Origin: GCA-2730975 sp937893275
GTDB lineage: Bacteria; Verrucomicrobiota; Verrucomicrobiia; Opitutales; Seribacteraceae
Reading direction: 5' to 3'
Length of the DNA: 35,242 nucleotides
NCBI GenBank assembly: GCA_963968595.1
Contig: CAXAHJ010000033.1
Coordinates: forward strand, 1 to 35,242
The notes below the pieces were generated by a model, which did not search any database, was not told where the DNA came from, and was given only the letters and a program-made list of their open reading frames with translations. Below, piece after piece: positions 32,348-35,242 of this stretch; position 1 is the stretch's first letter, and every line of letters begins with the position of its first letter. The position numbers and the translations under genes were made by a program.

Positions 32348-33850
32348 TTATAGAGCTTCGCTGAAGACGGAGATTATTTCCTGTACTTCCTCTTCTCCGA
32401 CCGATACCCGAATCAATTCGGGCGACAGTCCTGCCGATGCGAGAAGGTTTCTGCCTTGGTTGTTTTGCATCAGGTCGTAGTGAGCCAGATGGACATAGGG
32501 GCAAAGGAGGGAAAACTTGGTTCCGAAACTTGGGCTTTTCAGTATACGAATTTTATCGTAAAAGGATTCAATTCCTCCCTCCAGTTCGAAAGCTAACGCG
32601 CATCCCGGTTTCTCATCCCCAGCCAGCTTCCGGTAATTGCCTCCAAAGGGTTCCGAATAAGACCAGTGCAACTTTTTGACGGAGGGATGACTTTCAAGGA
32701 ACTTCGCCAACTGCATTAAGTTCTTATTCGTGTGCTCGACCAGTTCCTGGTAGTGACGCATCTCAAACGCAAGACGTCCCAGGTCACGGGAATAGGGTGG
32801 GGCAATGTAATGCCTGACTTTGTCTATCCATGCGTCATGGCCGGTCGAGTTTTTTGGGAAGGCGAGACAGCCTAGCATCACGTCGCCCTCGTTGGCCGCG
32901 TATTTCGTGAGACTGTTCACGATTACGTCCGCGTGGTTTGCCACTTTTACGTTTCTTGGGCTAGCCATTGTCGGGTCTACAACCAGCATAGCGCCGTTTG
33001 CGCGACAAAGATCCCTGACCTCATCCAGATCACAGGTATGGAAAAGGGGATTGGTGGGGACCTCGGTCACTACTGCAGCGATTTCGGATCCTCTATCGCT
33101 GAAGAGTTTTCGTAGTTCCGAAAGGTCCGAGACATTGTGGATGGCTATTGCCTCCACTCGCTCCCCGCAGAAATTACTCAGAACCGTGATCGTATCCACA
33201 TAGAGCCAGCCAAACTGTATCCAGAGCGTACGACCTTGATCGGCAAGATGTTCTCGGGTTCCGCGAAATAGGGCGTGGAATGCATTGGCTCCCGATGTCG
33301 CGAGGAGGATATTCTCGGTTGAGATTTCTTCGCCCATGGCATCGGCAATTTGCATGCGGGCTTGTAACGATGCGTTTTCCTCCTCTTCCGTTTCTTCTTG
33401 CTGGACTGTAGCCACGCCGCGAGCGGCTAATATGTCTTCCGCTTGTCTTGATGAGATCGAAAACCCCGTATGCTGAAGAAAAGCTTTGCCTGCCTTTTGT
33501 AATTCGGGGGACTCCTTTGCGTGAGCGAGTACAAACCCATTTCTTTCCTCGAACTCGATTTCGTGCGGAGTGAGGAATTCTCGGAAGTCATCGATTGCCC
33601 TACGACTGGCCAAGGCAAAACCCGTCCGATCCTTGTATCCCTTTTCCAAAAGCAGTTCATTGATCAAGCGGGATATCAGCCTGTGAGTCACAAAACGTGG
33701 ATACCCTGAGAGGATTTTATTGATGACTTTAGGATCCTTGGTCTCATAGCCGAAGACGTCGGTCATCGTGGGCAGGCTCACGCAGACGGCGTGTTCACTG
33801 GCGGGCACCTGTTCGCCCAATGGGAAATGACGTAAGCCAGAAGGGGTCAC
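32348..33850 (-). CDS. Fungal-type cystathionine gamma-synthase (PLP enzyme)
   Basis: 500 residues. The C-terminal two thirds are a Cys/Met-metabolism PLP enzyme: LLATSGANA (phosphate-binding turn), EVPTNPLFHTCDL, VVDPTMASPRN with Asp292 to the pyridine nitrogen, and SLTKYAANEGDVMLG with Lys316 as Schiff-base lysine. The N-terminal part (HAVCVSLPTMTDVFGYE at 20-36, then SGYPRF at 48-53) matches the extended fungal STR2/Met-7 class rather than short bacterial MetB. That class joins an activated homoserine with cysteine to form cystathionine. Its start overlaps the lysA-like stop as ATGA. Another gamma-replacement reaction is possible. Confidence 0.8.
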   Translation of the reverse strand: MTPSGLRHFPLGEQVPASEHAVCVSLPTMTDVFGYETKDPKVINKILSGYPRFVTHRLISRLINELLLEKGYKDRTGFALASRRAIDDFREFLTPHEIEFEERNGFVLAHAKESPELQKAGKAFLQHTGFSISSRQAEDILAARGVATVQQEETEEEENASLQARMQIADAMGEEISTENILLATSGANAFHALFRGTREHLADQGRTLWIQFGWLYVDTITVLSNFCGERVEAIAIHNVSDLSELRKLFSDRGSEIAAVVTEVPTNPLFHTCDLDEVRDLCRANGAMLVVDPTMASPRNVKVANHADVIVNSLTKYAANEGDVMLGCLAFPKNSTGHDAWIDKVRHYIAPPYSRDLGRLAFEMRHYQELVEHTNKNLMQLAKFLESHPSVKKLHWSYSEPFGGNYRKLAGDEKPGCALAFELEGGIESFYDKIRILKSPSFGTKFSLLCPYVHLAHYDLMQNNQGRNLLASAGLSPELIRVSVGEEEVQEIISVFSEAL

Positions 33851-35109
33851 GGGACCAATTCGTTGTCTAGGATTTGGTCGAGCAACTGTCGTTTCCGAAT
33901 GAGGGCAAAGGAACCGTCCTCGCGCCGCAGAACTTCGGGAGCCTCAGGAAAAGAGTTGTAGTTCTTGGCCGACATGGCGGAGCAGTAGGCGCCCACTCCC
34001 TCTATTACACAAGAGTCGCCAACTTGTCCTTCGGGAAGCAGGCGCGTGGCCAAGACCTCGGGGTCTCCTTCGGTTGGCGTCAGCAAGTCGCCAGATTCGC
34101 AGCAATGTCCCACTATCACCTGCTCCATTTCTGCTCGGGGGCTTGCTTCCAATTCCTCGGGCAGGAGAATAATCGGGTGTTGAGCACCATAAAGAGAAGG
34201 TCGGAGGATTTCAGTCATACCCGCATCCAACTTTAGAAAGCGATAGCCTTCATCTCCTGTAGAAGTGACGTCTTGGACTTTGGCCACAAGTGAACAGGCA
34301 TTGGCCACGAGAAAAGTGCCGGGTTCCAGTTCGAGGAGAAGTTCACGGCCTGTCTCGGCGGCGAATTCTTCGAATGCCGTTTTCACCGGGCCGCCCACTT
34401 CGCCTAGATTTGTAGAGGTTTCTTCGCTCATTCTACCAACCTTGAAACCTCCGCCTAGATTCAGGCTATGGACATCGGGGAATTGCCTCACGATGTCCAA
34501 GCTCATGCCGGCTACTTTTTTCCAGACTTCCGGATCCGATCCCGATCCGATGTGGGTGTGGATACGCGTAACTTCTAAATTTCCTTCCTCGCAGAGCTTT
34601 CGAGCCTCTTCGAGGTCTTCTTTCCAGATTCCGAAACTGCTTGCGGGTCCGCCCACGTTTGTTCGGTTGGTGCCTCCCGATCCGAGCCCGGGATTGAAAC
34701 GAAGTCCAACGGTTCTCCCAGGGCAAGTCTTCGCGAAGAGCTTAATCTGGTTTAGAGAGCATAGATTGAGGCTAACTCCCTCATCTACCCAAATTCGGAA
34801 GTTTTCCGGCATCTCCTGTGTGCTTAGAGAGATTGATTCCGTTCCGAAACCGACGCGTATGGCACGTTCCAACTCATGACCCGAACTGGCGTCGATTCCC
34901 AGACCCTCTTGGTTGAAAATCCGTATGATAGCGGCTGTCGGAGCTGCCTTCATGGCGTAGCGAGGCTTGAGGCCGAACGCGTTCGGAAAGGCTTTCAGCG
35001 TGCGAGCGTTTTCACGCAAGATTGCTTCGTCGTAGACGAATGCCGGCGTGCCGAACTCAATGCGAATATCATCGATCTCTTTAGGACTTAAAAAGCGTAG
35101 TGACTCCAT
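33847..35109 (-). CDS. lysA: Diaminopimelate decarboxylase-like PLP enzyme
   Basis: 420 residues, fold type III decarboxylase. YAMKAAP holds the PLP lysine (Lys54). HTHIGSG (184-190), GGGF (219-222) and EPG (262-264) bind PLP and its phosphate. CCESGD (336-341) carries the catalytic Cys, and GAYCSAMSAKNYNSFP supplies the late tyrosine-type motif. The CESGD form and NYNSFP ending fit meso-diaminopimelate decarboxylase, the last step of lysine synthesis, better than ornithine or arginine enzymes; carboxynorspermidine decarboxylase is a less likely alternative. It overlaps the CGS gene by 4 bp and is translated first. Confidence 0.85.
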   Translation of the reverse strand: MESLRFLSPKEIDDIRIEFGTPAFVYDEAILRENARTLKAFPNAFGLKPRYAMKAAPTAAIIRIFNQEGLGIDASSGHELERAIRVGFGTESISLSTQEMPENFRIWVDEGVSLNLCSLNQIKLFAKTCPGRTVGLRFNPGLGSGGTNRTNVGGPASSFGIWKEDLEEARKLCEEGNLEVTRIHTHIGSGSDPEVWKKVAGMSLDIVRQFPDVHSLNLGGGFKVGRMSEETSTNLGEVGGPVKTAFEEFAAETGRELLLELEPGTFLVANACSLVAKVQDVTSTGDEGYRFLKLDAGMTEILRPSLYGAQHPIILLPEELEASPRAEMEQVIVGHCCESGDLLTPTEGDPEVLATRLLPEGQVGDSCVIEGVGAYCSAMSAKNYNSFPEAPEVLRREDGSFALIRKRQLLDQILDNELVP

Positions 35110-35208
35110 TTTTATAGGATAGTAAATCTGTTACCCTATCGTATCCCGAGGTAGGCGCAAGCCTTCGGGATAATCTCGTTCACTTCTCCTTGGCCAAGGT
35201 CAGATAGG

Positions 35209-35242
35209 TTAGGCGATAACCCGAGCTTTCACTTTCTCGACG
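35209..35242 (-). CDS. Possible 3' end of an upstream gene (partial)
   Basis: The minus strand is open from the window edge to TAA at 35209-35211, reading VEKVKARVIA. This could be the end of the gene before lysA, about 100 bp upstream of it. Another frame stays open to about 35182 with an equally uninformative tail, so the frame and even the presence of a gene are unproven. Confidence 0.2.
   Translation of the reverse strand, partial: VEKVKARVIA

Noticed and set aside
35110..35208. Small minus-strand frame ending near 35137 (reads NLSDLGQGEVNEIIPKAC)
   Set aside because: A stop lies a few codons upstream in the same frame and there is no start codon with a ribosome site, so it cannot be supported as a gene.

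Overview
The window reads as chromosome of a marine-type member of the Verrucomicrobiota, probably class Opitutia (Puniceicoccales-like). This is an inference from gene families. The planctomycete/verrucomicrobial signature set is present: a PSCyt1-DUF1549-DUF1553 protein, a DUF1501 protein and two PQQ-like propeller proteins. A secreted repeat protein carries a C-terminal Trp/Gly/Tyr-rich domain of the kind I associate with Opitutia. A fungal-type cystathionine gamma-synthase and a PPi-type phosphofructokinase fit the same picture. No phage, insertion sequence or CRISPR array was seen.

Layout: (1) 1-352 is the C-terminal end of a hydantoinase B/oxoprolinase subunit. (2) 353-7846 looks accessory: a frameshifted CPBP-type membrane protease relic, then a two-gene minus-strand unit encoding very large exported proteins (an NHL plus seven-bladed FG-GAP propeller protein, and a protein with three 150-residue InlB-like/Asp-rich repeats), then a long AT-rich spacer. 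(3) 7722-9979 holds a cstA-type transporter preceded by a compact foldable GC-rich leader and a perfect LacI-family-like palindrome, followed by a small membrane protein. (4) 10033-12775 holds tRNA-Leu(UAA), an AhpE-like peroxiredoxin, and an SDF-family symporter with a roughly 125-residue coiled-coil insertion and one in-frame amber codon. (5) 13091-20575 is housekeeping: an ABC-F ATPase; a minus-strand set (LMW phosphatase, fructosamine kinase, hypoxanthine phosphoribosyltransferase, YqaA/DedA protein); then an SDR protein, ybaB, recR and a murein amidase. (6) 20577-28455 is a six-gene minus-strand operon-like run of exported proteins, starting with a methyltransferase that has a signal-like N terminus. 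(7) 28544-32287 holds ispH, purB and PPi-phosphofructokinase. (8) 32348-35109 is a minus-strand overlapping pair, lysA-like then fungal-type cystathionine gamma-synthase.

Functional links: the kinase/phosphatase pair suggests protein deglycation. The lysA/CGS pair suggests coupled aspartate-family amino-acid synthesis. The PSCyt1/DUF1501/PQQ run is a recurrent but functionally undefined system of this superphylum; here it comes with an exported-looking methyltransferase and an unnamed 176-residue exported protein. The most unusual items are the disrupted coiled-coil symporter, the leader RNA plus operator at cstA, and the large exported protein pair.
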